NCBI GenBank assembly: GCA_948470905.1
Contig: CAOKQK010000005.1
Location: 1 to 64,000 of the forward strand
From: an uncultured Lachnospiraceae bacterium
Lineage (GTDB): Bacteria > Bacillota > Clostridia > Lachnospirales > Lachnospiraceae
DNA length: 64,000 nucleotides
Reading direction: 5' to 3'
Below the pieces are notes generated by a model that saw only the letters and a program-made list of their open reading frames with translations, was not told where the DNA came from and made no database searches. Below, in pieces: positions 1-8,067 of the stretch. Made by a program: the position numbers and the translations under genes. The number at the start of each line of letters is the position of its first letter. Position 1 is the stretch's first letter.

Positions 1-3
1 CTG

Positions 4-1965
4 CTATTTCTGTTCTTCGACCTCGATCTTCCGGATCTTCTTCGTGCGGATCTCTTCACAGAGCTCACTGATAAACGCATCCAGCGGCTTCTGTCCTTCA
101 TCTCCCAGGTAACGGCTTCTCACAGAAACCACGCCTTCCTCCTGTTCCTTGGCGCCGACTACCAGCATATAAGGAACCCGGTTCAGGCGGGCATCCCGGA
201 TCTTATAACCCATCTTTTCAGAACGCTGGTCCACGGAGCAGCGGATGCAGGCCGCTTTCAGCTGTTTCTCTACCTGCGCCGCATAGTCATGATATTTATC
301 CGAGATCGGGATGATGCGCACCTGTTCCGGGCAGAGCCAGGTGGGGAACAGGCCGGCGTATTTCTCGATCAGCCATGCCAGCGTCCTCTCATAGCAGCCC
401 ATGGAAGTCCTGTGGATAATGTAAGGACGTACCTTGTCGCCGTTCTGGTCAATATAATACATGTCAAACTGCTCCGCCAGCAATGCATCCCACTGGATCG
501 TAATCATGGTGTCTTCCTTGCCGTACACATTCTTTGCATTGATATCAATCTTGGGACCATAGAAGGCGGCCTCTCCCACATCCTCCACATAAGGAATCTG
601 CAGCTCATTCATGATATCCCGCATATGCTGCTGGGTTTCTTCCCAGACTTGCGGCTCTCCGATATATTTCTCACGGTCGTCCGGATCCCACTTGGACAGA
701 TGATAGGTCACATCCTCCTCCACGCCCAGAGTCTCCAGGCAGTATTTCGCCAGGGCAAGGCAGCCCTTGAACTCCTCCACCATCTGGTCCGGCCTGACGA
801 TCAGGTGCCCCTCCGTAATGGTGAACTGGCGCACGCGGGTGAGCCCGTGCATCTCCCCGGAGTCCTCATTGCGGAATAGCGTTGAAGTCTCGCTGTAGCG
901 GCAGGGCAGGTCGCGGTAGGATTTCTGGGAATTTTTAAACACATAATACTGGAACGGGCAAGTCATGGGGCGAAGGGCATAGACCTCCTTGTCGTTCTCC
1001 TCATCCCCAAAGACAAACATGCCATCCTTATAGTGATCCCAATGACCGGAAATCTTATACAGGTCAGACTTTGCCATCAGGGGAGTCCTGGTACGCATGT
1101 AGCCCCACTCCCTGTCCTCCAGATCCTCGATCCATCTCTGCAGCTTCATGATCATCCTGGTTCCCCTGGGAGTGAAAAGCGGCAGCCCCTGGCCAATCAC
1201 ATCCACGGTGGTAAAGAGATCCATCTCCCGTCCCAGCCTGTTGTGGTCGCGGCGTTTCGCGTCCTCCATGCGCGCCAGATGCGCCTCCAGATCCTCCCTG
1301 GTATTGTAGGCAGTGCCGTAAATACGCTGCAGGCTCGCCTTGCTGGAATCCCCCCTCCAATAAGCCATGGAAGAAGAAGTCAGCTTAAACGCCTTGATCC
1401 CTTTCGTGCTCATCAGATGAGGTCCTGCGCAGAGATCCACAAAATCCTCCTGGCTGTAAAAGGAAATCTCCGCATCCTCCGGCAGGTCGCTTATCAGCTC
1501 TACCTTGTAAGGCTCGCCCTTTTCCTCCATATATTGAATGGCTTCGGCCCTGGGCAGGGTAAATTTCTCCAGCTTTGCCCCCTTCTTGATGATCTTCTTC
1601 ATCTCCGCCTCCAGGGCGTCAAGATCCTCCCTGGAGAAGGGCGCATGGTCAAAATCATAATAAAATCCCGTATCAATGCTGGGACCTATGGTAAGCTTCG
1701 CATCGGGAAACAGGTTCTTCACCGCCTCCGCAAGCACATGGGATGCCGTGTGGCGGATCGTGGCAAGCCCTTCCTCATCCCTGGCGGTACAGATCGTCAG
1801 CTCACAGTCACTGTCCAGCACCGTCCTCAAATCCACTACTTTGCCGTCCACCTTTGCGCAGCAGGCCGCCCGGGCAAGCCCTTCGCTGATGTCCAGCGCA
1901 ATGTCATAAATACTTTTGCTCTCCCCGTACTCCTTCACGGAGCCGTCCTTCAACATGATCTTCAT
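4..1965 (-). CDS. thrS: Threonyl-tRNA synthetase
   Basis: This class II aminoacyl-tRNA synthetase charges tRNA-Thr in the cytosol. The 653-residue product has the usual order: TGS domain (about residues 1-60), the editing-domain motif HTASH (near 70), and a catalytic core with the zinc ligands in MTCPF, the ITEGH segment and the HRTSMGCYERT motif, followed by an anticodon-binding domain. Length is normal for ThrS. The start at 1965 is chosen because a GGAAGAA ribosome site lies just upstream; an in-frame start at 1998 would add 11 residues without a good site. A T-box leader lies upstream (2106-2396), so synthesis is expected to rise when uncharged tRNA-Thr accumulates. The stop codon is at the very edge of the window. 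Identification is secure. Confidence 0.97.
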   Translation of the reverse strand: MKIMLKDGSVKEYGESKSIYDIALDISEGLARAACCAKVDGKVVDLRTVLDSDCELTICTARDEEGLATIRHTASHVLAEAVKNLFPDAKLTIGPSIDTGFYYDFDHAPFSREDLDALEAEMKKIIKKGAKLEKFTLPRAEAIQYMEEKGEPYKVELISDLPEDAEISFYSQEDFVDLCAGPHLMSTKGIKAFKLTSSSMAYWRGDSSKASLQRIYGTAYNTREDLEAHLARMEDAKRRDHNRLGREMDLFTTVDVIGQGLPLFTPRGTRMIMKLQRWIEDLEDREWGYMRTRTPLMAKSDLYKISGHWDHYKDGMFVFGDEENDKEVYALRPMTCPFQYYVFKNSQKSYRDLPCRYSETSTLFRNEDSGEMHGLTRVRQFTITEGHLIVRPDQMVEEFKGCLALAKYCLETLGVEEDVTYHLSKWDPDDREKYIGEPQVWEETQQHMRDIMNELQIPYVEDVGEAAFYGPKIDINAKNVYGKEDTMITIQWDALLAEQFDMYYIDQNGDKVRPYIIHRTSMGCYERTLAWLIEKYAGLFPTWLCPEQVRIIPISDKYHDYAAQVEKQLKAACIRCSVDQRSEKMGYKIRDARLNRVPYMLVVGAKEQEEGVVSVRSRYLGDEGQKPLDAFISELCEEIRTKKIRKIEVEEQK

Positions 1966-2023
1966 CTTTCTTCTTCCTTTCTGTGCCCATACGCACACAT
2001 CCTTCCATACCCGGAGCCTTGAT

Positions 2024-2055
2024 TCCCTGTCGCTCCAAGCCCTGTCGCTCCAAAT
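2024..2055. repeat. Short tandem repeat between thrS and its leader
   Basis: The unit CCTGTCGCTCCAA occurs twice with a spacing of 16 bases between the thrS start and the T-box terminator. It is a small example of the minisatellites found throughout the window. No function is apparent. Confidence 0.6.
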
Positions 2056-2105
2056 ATGAAAAAGCCCGCAGGGGACAGATCATGCGACGTGATTTTTTAC
2101 GCACA

Positions 2106-2138
2106 TAAAAATCCCCTGCAATATCTCTATTGCAAGGG
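2106..2138 (-). terminator. Intrinsic terminator of the thrS T-box
   Basis: A stem of about 11 base pairs with a 3-nt loop is followed by a short T tract on the minus strand. It sits directly after the T-box sequence, as expected for the regulated terminator. Confidence 0.85.
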
Positions 2139-2396
2139 ACGTATTTTTTACACGCGGTTCCACCCTTGTTGCAGACTCCGCCTTGGGGATGCCTGCCACT
2201 TCATTTGCTCTGTAACGGGAGCTTCCGGACTATATTAAAGCCGCTCCGGGGTGGTCTTGGGCTGGCTTGGACAAAACCGCTTGCAGCACACAGGGTTCCC
2301 CCCGCGGCGGTTCTCTCTGCTGTCCTTCCACAGCTTACTGTCCCCATCAACGCTTTGTCTGTTATGCAAAGCCTGAACATGACACTCTGCTTTGTG
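2106..2396 (-). promoter_or_regulatory. T-box riboswitch leader of thrS
   Basis: On the minus strand the conserved T-box sequence AAGGGTGGAACCGCG is present (2153-2167), which binds the free CCA end of uncharged tRNA. It is followed by a terminator (stem CCCTTGCAATA/TATTGCAGGGG, 2113-2138) and a T-run. The roughly 230 nt upstream have space for Stem I, although I did not resolve the specifier codon with confidence. Known T-box leaders upstream of aminoacyl-tRNA synthetases sense the cognate tRNA by reading its anticodon; a Thr codon is expected here. Confidence 0.93.
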
Positions 2397-2402
2397 TTAT
2401 AT

Positions 2403-2431
2403 ATATTATTACTTTTTAAAAGAAAAGTAAA
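2403..2431 (-). promoter_or_regulatory. Candidate promoter of thrS
   Basis: TTTACT (2426-2431) and TAATAT (2403-2408) are 17 bases apart on the minus strand, just upstream of the T-box region. The match is moderate but the location fits. Confidence 0.5.
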
Positions 2432-2470
2432 GGGCTTTTGAAAAAATTTTCTGGTAACTCATACCTGCAA

Positions 2471-2491
2471 GCCCTGCAATAATTGCAGGGC
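2471..2491. repeat. Perfect stem-loop between GNAT gene and thrS leader
   Basis: The arms GCCCTGCAAT and ATTGCAGGGC form a near-perfect palindrome about 80 bases past the acetyltransferase stop. It may end that transcript, but no T-run follows directly. Confidence 0.4.
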
Positions 2492-2571
2492 AGTCAAAAG
2501 CGCCCTTGAAACGGGAGTTTGACTTCGCGGGAGGGATCTGAACCGCTACACCGCATCCGCGCATAAAGAGT

Positions 2572-3489
2572 TTACAACATTTTCCGGAACCTGACCTTGG
2601 AACCCTGCCCGAAAATTCGATACCCGCATTTCAGGTAACATCCCTGCGCAGGCAGATTGTCCTCGTCCGTCTGCACCGCAATAGACTTAAATCCCCTTTC
2701 TCTTACATAACCTTCAACGTTTTTGACCGCGAAGGAACCGATTCCCTGCCGCTGAAATCCCCTTGCCACAAACAGCATGGAAATCCACGCCTCATTTCCG
2801 CCCTCCAGCCCGTTTATCCTCAAATAAGCCACAGGCACTGCGCCTTTGCATATGAGGAAATGCCTCTCGTCAGGATCATGGACGGCAAGAAGCTCCCTCC
2901 ATTCCGCCAGACTGATATTGTCTGTATGCAGCACCTCCCTGTTTTGGACAAACAGTATCCTCACAAAATAAGCTTCTTCCACAGTTGCCGGGATCATGGT
3001 AATGTCCGGGGAAATCTCTGCCTCATACATTGCCTGCCCCTCATTGTCTATATCATTAAATGTCTGATAAGGCTGTTCCAGGAAGCCCACTGACAATTGA
3101 AGCTTACGGCTTGCGGTATTCTCCGGCTCTACATAACACCGCAGCACGGCCGCACCCATTTCAGACAAATGCCCCATTGCCGCACGGATCATCCGGGCTG
3201 CAATCCCCATCCTCCTGTACTCCGGAACAACAAATAAATCTCCATAGTACCAAAGCTTAGGATCACTTTCATTTTTTATGCAGTGAAGCCTTCCGATTAA
3301 GTCCTGATCCGGCCCGGAAGCCACTACATCAAAACAGTCATTTCCATTGATAACCATCTCATCAAAGATTAACTGCCGCGAACGATTGACCCACTTTGGT
3401 TCAGAGGACTTCCAGTGTTTCTGAGCGATTTTCTCCGCCAGCTCGTCTGTTAAGAATCTGCTGATCTGTATTGTGATGATTTCTTTCAT
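2572..3489 (-). CDS. Tandem GNAT-domain acetyltransferase
   Basis: The 305-residue protein holds two GNAT folds (about residues 1-155 and 165-305). Each carries an acetyl-CoA pyrophosphate-loop motif: EYRRMGIAARM in the first and GFQRQGIGSFAV in the second. Two-domain GNAT proteins acetylate amino groups of small molecules, antibiotics or proteins; the substrate cannot be read from sequence. The start at 3489 has a strong AAGGAGAGG site; an upstream in-frame start at 3537 is less likely. The gene is transcribed alone from a promoter at 3776-3804. Its 280-nt leader contains a 16-codon open frame and an intrinsic terminator, which suggests attenuation control (see findings). No sign of truncation. 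Confidence 0.85.
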   Translation of the reverse strand: MKEIITIQISRFLTDELAEKIAQKHWKSSEPKWVNRSRQLIFDEMVINGNDCFDVVASGPDQDLIGRLHCIKNESDPKLWYYGDLFVVPEYRRMGIAARMIRAAMGHLSEMGAAVLRCYVEPENTASRKLQLSVGFLEQPYQTFNDIDNEGQAMYEAEISPDITMIPATVEEAYFVRILFVQNREVLHTDNISLAEWRELLAVHDPDERHFLICKGAVPVAYLRINGLEGGNEAWISMLFVARGFQRQGIGSFAVKNVEGYVRERGFKSIAVQTDEDNLPAQGCYLKCGYRIFGQGSKVRFRKML

Positions 3490-3635
3490 TTGCTGCCTCT
3501 CCTTTTCCCTGTTTATCGCACGGCGTACGCGCTGCAAAGCTGCAATCTACATTATGCACCCCACGCAGCCTGTCTGCTCCCGCGCGACCCATGCGCCGAC
3601 TTGAAGGCATACTTTCCCGCCACGGATCTGTGAAT

Positions 3636-3667
3636 GAAAAAATGCCCTTGATAAAACCAAGAGCATT
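3636..3667 (-). terminator. Attenuator-type terminator in GNAT leader
   Basis: On the minus strand the arms AATGCTCTTG and CAAGGGCATT pair with one G-U, and a run of six T follows. It lies between the promoter (3776-3804) and the acetyltransferase start (3489), so it must be read through for expression. Confidence 0.75.
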
Positions 3668-3690
3668 CATCTCCGAAACAGCAAATTCTT

Positions 3691-3741
3691 TTAAACGGCA
3701 GACAAAATAATCTCTGGTTCTATCCTAATAAAGTTAATCAT
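3691..3741 (-). CDS. Putative leader peptide (16 codons)
   Basis: A short open frame, MINFIRIEPEIILSAV, starts about 30 nt after the predicted transcription start and has a GAGGTGG ribosome site. Its codons 7-10 can pair with the 5' arm and loop of the terminator at 3636-3667 (see findings). This arrangement resembles ribosome-controlled attenuators before resistance genes. It could also be the remnant of a longer broken gene, because a shifted frame continues downstream as EFAVSEMNALG. Confidence 0.5.
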   Translation of the reverse strand: MINFIRIEPEIILSAV

Positions 3742-3775
3742 TTTGTCCACCTCGCTTTCCTTTTAGATTGACTCC

Positions 3776-3804
3776 ATTCTACTACACCTGATACAGGCTG
3801 TCAA
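3776..3804 (-). promoter_or_regulatory. Promoter of leader peptide and GNAT gene
   Basis: A perfect TTGACA (3799-3804) and TAGAAT (3776-3781) are 17 bases apart on the minus strand. This is one of the best sigma-A promoters in the window. Confidence 0.8.
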
Positions 3805-3814
3805 TAGTTTCAGC

Positions 3815-4318
3815 TCACTCTTTGTTCATTTCTCTCGTGATATAGCCTTCCACCTCGTCCTTGGGCATTTCCAGCGCCACGGCCAGCTCCCCATACAGGT
3901 TGTCCTCCGCCATGTGGAAATACTTGGCATCCACCGCCGTGACCTTCCTCCCCGCCTGCAGGCGCTTCTGCTTTCTCATATATATAGTCTTGATTATCTT
4001 TATCAGTTCCTCGCAGTCGTTTGCCCTGATACACTCGCGGTACATCTGTTCTGTCAGCTTATCGTTGGTGATGACCAGGAGCGGGATATCCGGAATATCC
4101 CGGATCAGCTTCTGTGCCTCATGGCGCTTCAATACCCGGCGCATGGACTTCTCCGCGGAATCAACCGGCACATAGACCGTGCTTCCCGCCATATATAAGG
4201 GCTTCAAAATATAATATTCCCGCTCCCTGTCCACGCCGGAAATATCCAGTTTCGCCACATCTTCCACAACACACACACCCTTGTTACCGCAGACTACATA
4301 TTCACCAATTTCAAACAC
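3815..4318 (-). CDS. CarD-like transcriptional regulator
   Basis: The 167-residue protein opens with a CarD/TRCF RNA-polymerase-interacting domain (about residues 1-60; it begins FEIGEYVVCGNKGVCVV, with a GSTVYVPVD segment near residue 46) and continues as an all-helical C-terminal region. Proteins of this family bind the RNA polymerase beta subunit and adjust promoter opening, often for rRNA and stress genes. The start is a GTG at 4318, chosen because AGGAAGGAGG precedes it by six bases. An upstream ATG at 4363 would add residues ahead of the conserved domain start and has no ribosome site. The gene seems monocistronic. Family assignment is firm; target promoters are unknown. Confidence 0.85.
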   Translation of the reverse strand: MFEIGEYVVCGNKGVCVVEDVAKLDISGVDREREYYILKPLYMAGSTVYVPVDSAEKSMRRVLKRHEAQKLIRDIPDIPLLVITNDKLTEQMYRECIRANDCEELIKIIKTIYMRKQKRLQAGRKVTAVDAKYFHMAEDNLYGELAVALEMPKDEVEGYITREMNKE

Positions 4319-4499
4319 AAAAAGCCTCCTTCCTGTCTGTTTACTGACTTTATATATCTTCAATACTGTTATACCCTGATTTTAACAGATTAAACCCAAA
4401 AATGTCAGCAAATAATAAACAAAATTTTGTTTTTTGTGAAAACTGCTCATATAAAACAGGTGCCACATTGTGCAATGTGACACCCATTCAGCGTACAAA

Positions 4500-4635
4500 A
4501 TTCCCCCCAGACACCTGTTCTCGTGCCTTCCGACACTCCGCCGCTTCCCCGGCAGGCACCTGTCCTCATGCCTTACGGCACTCCGCCCCAGCCCCGCCAG
4601 ACACCTGTCCTTGTGCCTGCCGGCACCCTGCTCAT
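4500..4635. repeat. Three-copy 45-bp minisatellite after the cyclophilin gene
   Basis: Three diverged 45-bp units containing CACCTGTCCTCATGCC-like cores abut the stop codon of the cyclophilin gene (4632). The minus strand would read as repeats of RHxDRCLxG, but the frame has no ribosome site and no homology I recognise, so I treat it as noncoding. Confidence 0.75.
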
Positions 4636-5261
4636 TGTCCGGGAGCATCGATTACCTTGACGCTCTCGATCACAGGCTGGTTTGCCTTTGATACCGACTC
4701 ACCGTCAGCTTCCACCTTCACCGTATCACAGATGGCATCCACAACCTCTATCCCCTCTGTCACATACCCGAAGCAGGCATACTTTCCGTCCAGGAAGGTA
4801 CTGTCTTCATGGACGATAAAAAACTGTGAGCTCGCACTGTCATACTTGCTCGACCTGGCCATGGAAATGGCGCCGCGGGTGTGAGACAGCTTGTTTTCCA
4901 CTCCATTCTCAGAAAACTCACCCTTTATGGTCTCATCAGAACCTCCCATACCTGTGCCAAGGGGGTCTCCTCCCTGGATCATAAAACCTTTTACAATACG
5001 ATGAAAAGTCAACCCGTCATAAAAACCTTCATTTGCAAGTTTGACAAAGTTGTCCACCGTGATCGGCGCCGCTGTGGCATCCAGCTCCACCTTCACTGTC
5101 CCGTAATCCTTTATCTTGATCTCCACATGATAATACTCCTGCTCTCCGTCCCCGGGTCCCGCACTGCCGCCGTCCGCCGGCTCCTTACCGCAGGATGCCA
5201 GCACCGCGAACATAACCGCCGCCAAAAGCAGCACTGTAAACTTCTTCCAAACCTTTTTCAT
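4632..5261 (-). CDS. Cyclophilin-type peptidyl-prolyl isomerase, lipoprotein
   Basis: The 209-residue protein has a signal peptide with a lipobox (VLASC, Cys about 24), then an acidic-Gly linker, then a cyclophilin domain. Typical cyclophilin segments are FHRIVKGFMIQGGDP (catalytic Arg in FHR), GAISMAR and SSQFFI. It should act on the outer face of the membrane, helping extracytoplasmic proteins fold by cis-trans isomerisation of proline bonds. The start at 5261 follows GGAGG by five bases; an in-frame ATG at 5294 is less good. Single-gene unit. A minisatellite begins exactly at its stop codon. Confidence 0.93.
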   Translation of the reverse strand: MKKVWKKFTVLLLAAVMFAVLASCGKEPADGGSAGPGDGEQEYYHVEIKIKDYGTVKVELDATAAPITVDNFVKLANEGFYDGLTFHRIVKGFMIQGGDPLGTGMGGSDETIKGEFSENGVENKLSHTRGAISMARSSKYDSASSQFFIVHEDSTFLDGKYACFGYVTEGIEVVDAICDTVKVEADGESVSKANQPVIESVKVIDAPGQ

Positions 5262-5344
5262 AATATCCTCCACTCCTGTATACAGCCCGACCATGAAAAC
5301 CCCTTCCCCATGTGATCAGGCAAAACACCTCTTTTTTCTCCTGC

Positions 5345-5433
5345 CCCCGCACAATGGAGCAGGTAAAACGCTTTTCCCCTGCCCGTCGCGGGACCTGCAT
5401 GCTGCGTCAGCAGCAAATATCCATATGCGGGAC
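5345..5433. repeat. Dispersed structured repeat, family 1, copy A
   Basis: This copy has the shared core GCATGCTGCGTCAGCAGC followed by a CATATGCGGGAC tail and is preceded by TTTTCCCCTGCCCG. Similar copies occur at 8641-8715 and 63352-63425. Internal inverted repeats suggest a folded RNA or REP-like element. All three copies lie between genes. Confidence 0.75.
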
Positions 5434-5476
5434 AAGCGTGGTCCAGCTTCGCCGGACACACTGCACATACAAAGAA

Positions 5477-5504
5477 CCCGGCGGCGTCACAAACCGCCAC
5501 CGGG
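5477..5504 (-). terminator. Terminator after DUF6033 gene
   Basis: The GC-rich arms CCCGGTGGCGG and CGCCGCCGGG pair on the minus strand and are followed by TTCTTT. It starts about ten bases after the stop at 5514. Confidence 0.65.
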
Positions 5505-5513
5505 CTGTAATTT

Positions 5514-6257
5514 TTAAATTGTGAGTTCAAACCGCTGCCCGTTCATGGGCACTTCTTCCTTCACTGCATTCCAGTCCACCTGGCCAATCTTCTCGGCAAG
5601 CTCCTCCGCAGATCCCGCAAAGACAGTGGTACGCTTCGTCGGACGGCCTCCGTACATCCTGCCAGATTCCTCCGTTCTCCACGGTCCCTTTTTCGCTTCT
5701 GCCTTCTCGGCCTCAGCCTTCTTGGCCTCTTCAGCTGCTGCTTCCTTTTTGTCGGCGCGCTGCTGTTCTATGCGCTCGCGCTGCTTCTCGCCCATCTGCT
5801 CCAGCTCTGCAAAGTAGGAAACCTCTCCGTTCCCGCCGATTGCCACGCCGATGCGCGTCACCTCATCCGCCTTGTCGCCCAGCTGTTCCTTTACCTCATC
5901 CAGCTTGGATACCGCCTCGTCCAGGGTCTTCAGGTTCTTATCCTTGACATCCTTGTCCGCCGCCATCTTCTCCAGCTCCTCCGGAGAAATCAGCACACTG
6001 TAATCCTTTGTCCCTCTGGACAGGTAAGAAGCCGCCTCCTCGTCGCTGGCATAATCCGCCACAATGAAGTCCATGTTGCCATAGCCCTTTTTCAGCTCCT
6101 TAAGCAGCTTCTGCGCGCCATCGCTCAATGACACCTGCTTCTGCTCCGCATCCGCACCCCTGGCTTTTGTACTCTCTGTCTCTCTCTTCGCCTGCGCTGC
6201 CCTGTCATAAAGACCGCTGCGGTACATATCAAAGCTTCCGATTCTTTCCATTCCCAT
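5514..6257 (-). CDS. DUF6033 family protein
   Basis: The soluble, highly charged protein of about 247 residues has no signal peptide or membrane segment. The middle contains a segment starting MDFIVADYASDEEAASYLSRG. A long Glu/Ala/Lys-rich probable coiled coil spans about residues 150-195, and the C-terminal part includes WNAVKEEVPMNGQRFEL. The pattern matches DUF6033, a family common in Lachnospiraceae with no known function. The start is uncertain: GGAGG lies eight bases before the ATG at 6257, and other in-frame ATGs are at 6272 and 6251. It ends at a strong terminator and appears to be transcribed alone. Confidence 0.7.
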   Translation of the reverse strand: MGMERIGSFDMYRSGLYDRAAQAKRETESTKARGADAEQKQVSLSDGAQKLLKELKKGYGNMDFIVADYASDEEAASYLSRGTKDYSVLISPEELEKMAADKDVKDKNLKTLDEAVSKLDEVKEQLGDKADEVTRIGVAIGGNGEVSYFAELEQMGEKQRERIEQQRADKKEAAAEEAKKAEAEKAEAKKGPWRTEESGRMYGGRPTKRTTVFAGSAEELAEKIGQVDWNAVKEEVPMNGQRFELTI

Positions 6258-6411
6258 TCCTTTGCCCTCCATAGCTTCATCGACACCGTTCCGTCAGTAT
6301 CGGTTCATATACTTCTGCAGGCACTTACACCTGCTCCTATGCTTTATTTCGGCATGATCGGAATAAATCTTTAGCCCTGTCTCCGGAAATTATCACTTTT
6401 TCCGTTCAAAA

Positions 6412-6768
6412 TTACCGCCTCCTTAATTTCCTCTCCGTCAGGAAAACGGGCAGCCCTATCACCACGGCTCCCAATACAACACATACTACGGCTCCCCAGG
6501 ACCCAACCGTATCCACGGGCTTCCCCAGGCAGGGCAGCATGCACAACACAGCCGGCACAAATCCCACACACCCCGTATACAAAGCACACCTGCCCCAATA
6601 CCGCTGGGCAAAATCCCAGTTTCCCTGATTCCTCATGGAATTCCTGGTGCGGTAGCCATAGAAAGCGTTAATGTCCTCCGGAGGAAATTTCACAAAAACC
6701 GCGCCAAATATTATCATTAAAAATGGCACCAACGCCACCATACAAAGCATAAATATCCAAAAGCCCAT
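6412..6768 (-). CDS. SdpI-family small membrane protein
   Basis: The 118-residue protein has three hydrophobic segments (about 3-25, 62-82, 90-110). After the first comes the signature region INAFYGYRTRNSMRN with a following W..A, which is typical of SdpI/YhfL-like proteins. SdpI itself is an immunity protein against the SdpC toxin in Bacillus; most relatives have no proven role. A GGGG site lies seven bases before the ATG. The gene is downstream of the DUF3784 protein in the same direction (106-base gap), and the two may be co-transcribed. Confidence 0.75.
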   Translation of the reverse strand: MGFWIFMLCMVALVPFLMIIFGAVFVKFPPEDINAFYGYRTRNSMRNQGNWDFAQRYWGRCALYTGCVGFVPAVLCMLPCLGKPVDTVGSWGAVVCVVLGAVVIGLPVFLTERKLRRR

Positions 6769-6874
6769 ACTGTCCCCTTTCCGCCGCAGGGCTGCGGCAA
6801 ATCCGGACTTTTACAGGCATGACCCCCAAAGCCCCTCCATAACCTTCGCCCCGGCCGCTTCCTCTCAAAGGCTC

Positions 6875-7210
6875 TCATCCCAGCCTGTATTTCTCAAAAG
6901 CCTTCTCCGCTGTCAGATGAACATCCTTAAAAAACAGCACGATCCAGACACCGTAAACCGGTATCGCCAAGTAACCTGACACCAGAAGGCACAGCCCTGC
7001 TCCCGCCAGAAACAAGAGTCCCCAGCACCCATACTGCCTCTGCACATCCTGCGCGATACGCTTTCTGTCATACCTATCCCACTCATGCCTGGGCATGCTG
7101 TTAAATCCAGCCATCAGGATGGCGCCCTTTTCCTTTAAGAGAAACATCAGCAATGCTATGAGCCAGAATACCGGCACCAGCAGAAGGCACATATAAAAAC
7201 CAATGTTCAT
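6875..7210 (-). CDS. DUF3784-like membrane protein
   Basis: The 111-residue protein has an N-terminal membrane helix (about 3-25), a short soluble loop with GFNSMPRHEWDRYD, and two further helices (about 60-90). This matches DUF3784, small membrane proteins of Firmicutes with unknown function that are often next to SdpI-like proteins, as here. The start at 7210 follows GAGGAG closely. An imperfect inverted repeat lies in its leader (7240-7304). Confidence 0.7.
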   Translation of the reverse strand: MNIGFYMCLLLVPVFWLIALLMFLLKEKGAILMAGFNSMPRHEWDRYDRKRIAQDVQRQYGCWGLLFLAGAGLCLLVSGYLAIPVYGVWIVLFFKDVHLTAEKAFEKYRLG

Positions 7211-7239
7211 CTTCCACTCCTCCTCATGAAAGCCGCCTT

Positions 7240-7304
7240 GGTACACACCTTATGAGAGGATCTTTCATTCACAAACGTACTCACGAAAGGTCCTCTCGTG
7301 TACC
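7240..7304. repeat. Imperfect inverted repeat upstream of DUF3784 gene
   Basis: The arms GAGAGGATCTTTC (7254-7266) and GAAAGGTCCTCTC (7285-7297) match at 12 of 13 positions, and outer arms GGTACAC/GTGTACC extend the stem. No T-run follows on either strand, so it is more likely a structured leader or repeat than a terminator. Confidence 0.55.
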
Positions 7305-7380
7305 TTCAAGACTTTACCTATACTGCCACAAATTTTCAAATAAGTCCTTGACCTTTTATTCCAGTTCCCGCCTGCAGAAC

Positions 7381-8028
7381 TCACTTCATGTAAAAGCCTA
7401 CCAGCTCCATCTTACTGTTGAATGTAAGCGTATAGGTCACACTGACATTCGCGTAAGAAGCGTTCATCTGCACTATGACATATTCCTTTCCCCGCTGGCT
7501 TACCTCGGCCATGTATGCTGTTCCCACGCCCCGGTATTCCCCCCAGTCATCCCCAATGACCGGCTTAAGTTCTTCCAGCATCTGACTTGTCACTGCTTCC
7601 TTCATTTCACTGGAGTAATAGCCCTCCAGAGTATCATAATCCCCTCTGCTGAAAGCATCCACCACCGCCGTCGCGTACTGCTCTACCACATTTGCCGTAA
7701 ATTTCCCGCTGTCACCTACCTCCCTTGTCTTGGGAAACGCCCAATATGCAAAAACCGCAAGCACTGCCAATACTACAGCCACCACCAGTATCACCTTGAC
7801 CGCCCGGTGCTTTTTTCCCTGAGGCGCTTCCCCGCTTCCGAAATTCTCGTTGAATTCCCTCGCCAGCGCCTCCGGTTCTCCCATCTCCGTGAGAATTTTC
7901 TCCAGCGGCCTGCCCTCGCCAAGTGCGATTTCAATATCAGACATAAGCTGCCTTGCGATATCGTCCCTCTTATTCTGCGGACAGTTTAACTTTTTTACCA
8001 CCTGTTTCACATAATCCTGTTTCGTCAT
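7381..8028 (-). CDS. HAAS-domain (DUF1700-like) protein with DUF3887 domain
   Basis: The protein of about 215 residues begins with a HAAS-type helical domain (1-65: KQDYVKQVVKKL and ILTEMGEPEALAREF), then a basic stretch, one membrane helix (about 78-98), and an extracytoplasmic domain resembling DUF3887 ending in VTYTLTFNSKMELVGFYM. Proteins with HAAS domains usually sit beside PadR regulators and are thought to be membrane partners in their regulation. That is the case here: the padR-like gene ends 39 bases upstream. ATG 8028 is preferred to the adjacent GTG 8031 because of spacing from GAGGG. Confidence 0.75.
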   Translation of the reverse strand: MTKQDYVKQVVKKLNCPQNKRDDIARQLMSDIEIALGEGRPLEKILTEMGEPEALAREFNENFGSGEAPQGKKHRAVKVILVVAVVLAVLAVFAYWAFPKTREVGDSGKFTANVVEQYATAVVDAFSRGDYDTLEGYYSSEMKEAVTSQMLEELKPVIGDDWGEYRGVGTAYMAEVSQRGKEYVIVQMNASYANVSVTYTLTFNSKMELVGFYMK

Positions 8029-8067
8029 CACGTTTACCCTCTCTATTCCCGTTCCCTCCCGCGGGAA

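Noticed and set aside
3401..3670. 89-codon minus-strand frame before the GNAT gene
   Set aside because: Its start lies within the attenuator stem and it overlaps the real GNAT start; the part near 3560-3625 resembles an intergenic repeat rather than a gene.
4500..4635. CRISPR array
   Set aside because: The units are adjacent with no unique spacers, are diverged, and no cas gene is present. The other tandem repeats were excluded likewise.
4382..4648. 88-codon minus-strand frame after the cyclophilin gene
   Set aside because: It is the translation of the 45-bp minisatellite, overlaps the cyclophilin stop and lacks a ribosome site.
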